A DNA stretch of 12,744 nucleotides from CAZFHP01 sp964519365 (lineage in GTDB: Bacteria > Babelota > Babeliae > Babelales > RVW-14): NCBI GenBank assembly GCA_964519365.1, contig CAZFHP010000042.1:1-12744 (forward strand), read 5' to 3'. Below the pieces are notes generated by a model that saw nothing but the letters and a program-made list of their open reading frames with translations, was not told the origin of the DNA and ran no database searches. This document shows positions 12,587-12,744 of the stretch, piece by piece (the first letter of the stretch is position 1; every line of letters begins with the position of its first letter). The position numbers and the translations under genes are program-made.

Positions 12587-12744
12587 TCAAAAAATAGAAA
12601 CTACTTTGCCTGTTTTTTTACACGTTATGACAAGAATCTTATTTATTTTATCAAAATGTTCTAGGTTTCCTGCGACTTTATTTGGTGAGGTTATTCCATT
12701 TTTTATCACACTTTCAACGATGGAAGGATAAAATCCTCTTTCTT
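12587..12744 (-). CDS. C-terminal end of a putative polymorphic toxin (cut by window edge)
   Basis: The only open minus-strand frame across the window end runs from 12742 to TGA 12587-12589 and gives 51 residues with no start codon needed inside the window. It begins ERGFYPSIVESVIKNG, continues TSPNKVAGNLEHFDK and ends ILVITCKKTGKVVSIF. The pattern GF-x-PS-hVE-xVIKNG, then a short linker, a beta strand and K-x-G-hhVxI at the end, resembles C-terminal toxin domains of Rhs, CDI and similar polymorphic toxins, several of which have BECR-type RNase folds. It is followed at 7 bases by a small coupled gene. The family call is from recall of the pattern and needs a profile search; the open frame itself is certain. 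Its trafficking domain would lie outside the window. Confidence 0.55.
   Translation of the reverse strand, partial: ERGFYPSIVESVIKNGITSPNKVAGNLEHFDKINKILVITCKKTGKVVSIF

Overview
The window looks like a moderately AT-rich bacterial chromosome segment. Almost all genes lie on the minus strand, so transcription runs from high to low coordinates. Its features are: housekeeping genes (argS, lepA, htpX); two copies of an AAA-ATPase-like/PD-(D/E)XK nuclease protein; a Fic protein; an outer-membrane-type beta-barrel protein; a HspR-like MerR regulator; and an IS200/RAYT-type transposase set among GC-rich hairpin repeats. This mix fits a host-associated Gram-negative such as a Dependentiae (TM6)/Babeliales-like lineage. 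That placement is an inference from general gene content and style, not from a phylogenetic marker, and is tentative.

Layout from the right (upstream) end. Bases 12744-12087 hold what looks like the tail of a toxin-immunity locus: the last 51 codons of a larger protein whose end resembles polymorphic-toxin C-terminal domains, then a 107-residue candidate immunity gene whose ribosome binding site overlaps the toxin stop codon, then a short, apparently frameshifted remnant of a second immunity-like gene. Bases 11963-10575 encode a secreted beta-barrel-like protein with a signal peptide and a terminal Phe. A 255-base intergenic region follows with a palindrome, a weak terminator, a possible structured element and a good extended -10 promoter.

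From 10319 down to 2298 runs a tightly packed gene string, probably one operon: PD-(D/E)XK copy B, argS, PD-(D/E)XK copy A, fic, lepA and a HspR-like regulator, with gaps of about 10 to 37 bases. The two nuclease-like paralogs are direct repeats around argS. Both end in the same stop-codon/Shine-Dalgarno overlap leading into the next gene.

Bases 2287-1259 are a mobile-element island. A 151-residue HUH tyrosine transposase lies between arrays of a roughly 70-base double-hairpin repeat, in inverted orientation on its two sides. Each array is broken by a run of exactly 100 N, so copy number is unknown. Left of it are htpX (M48 membrane protease, 1220-354) and, convergent to it on the plus strand, the C-terminal part of an unrecognised protein cut by the window edge.

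The points most worth following up are the toxin-immunity module at the right edge, which is easy to miss because its first gene has no start in the window, and the REP-like array/transposase system.
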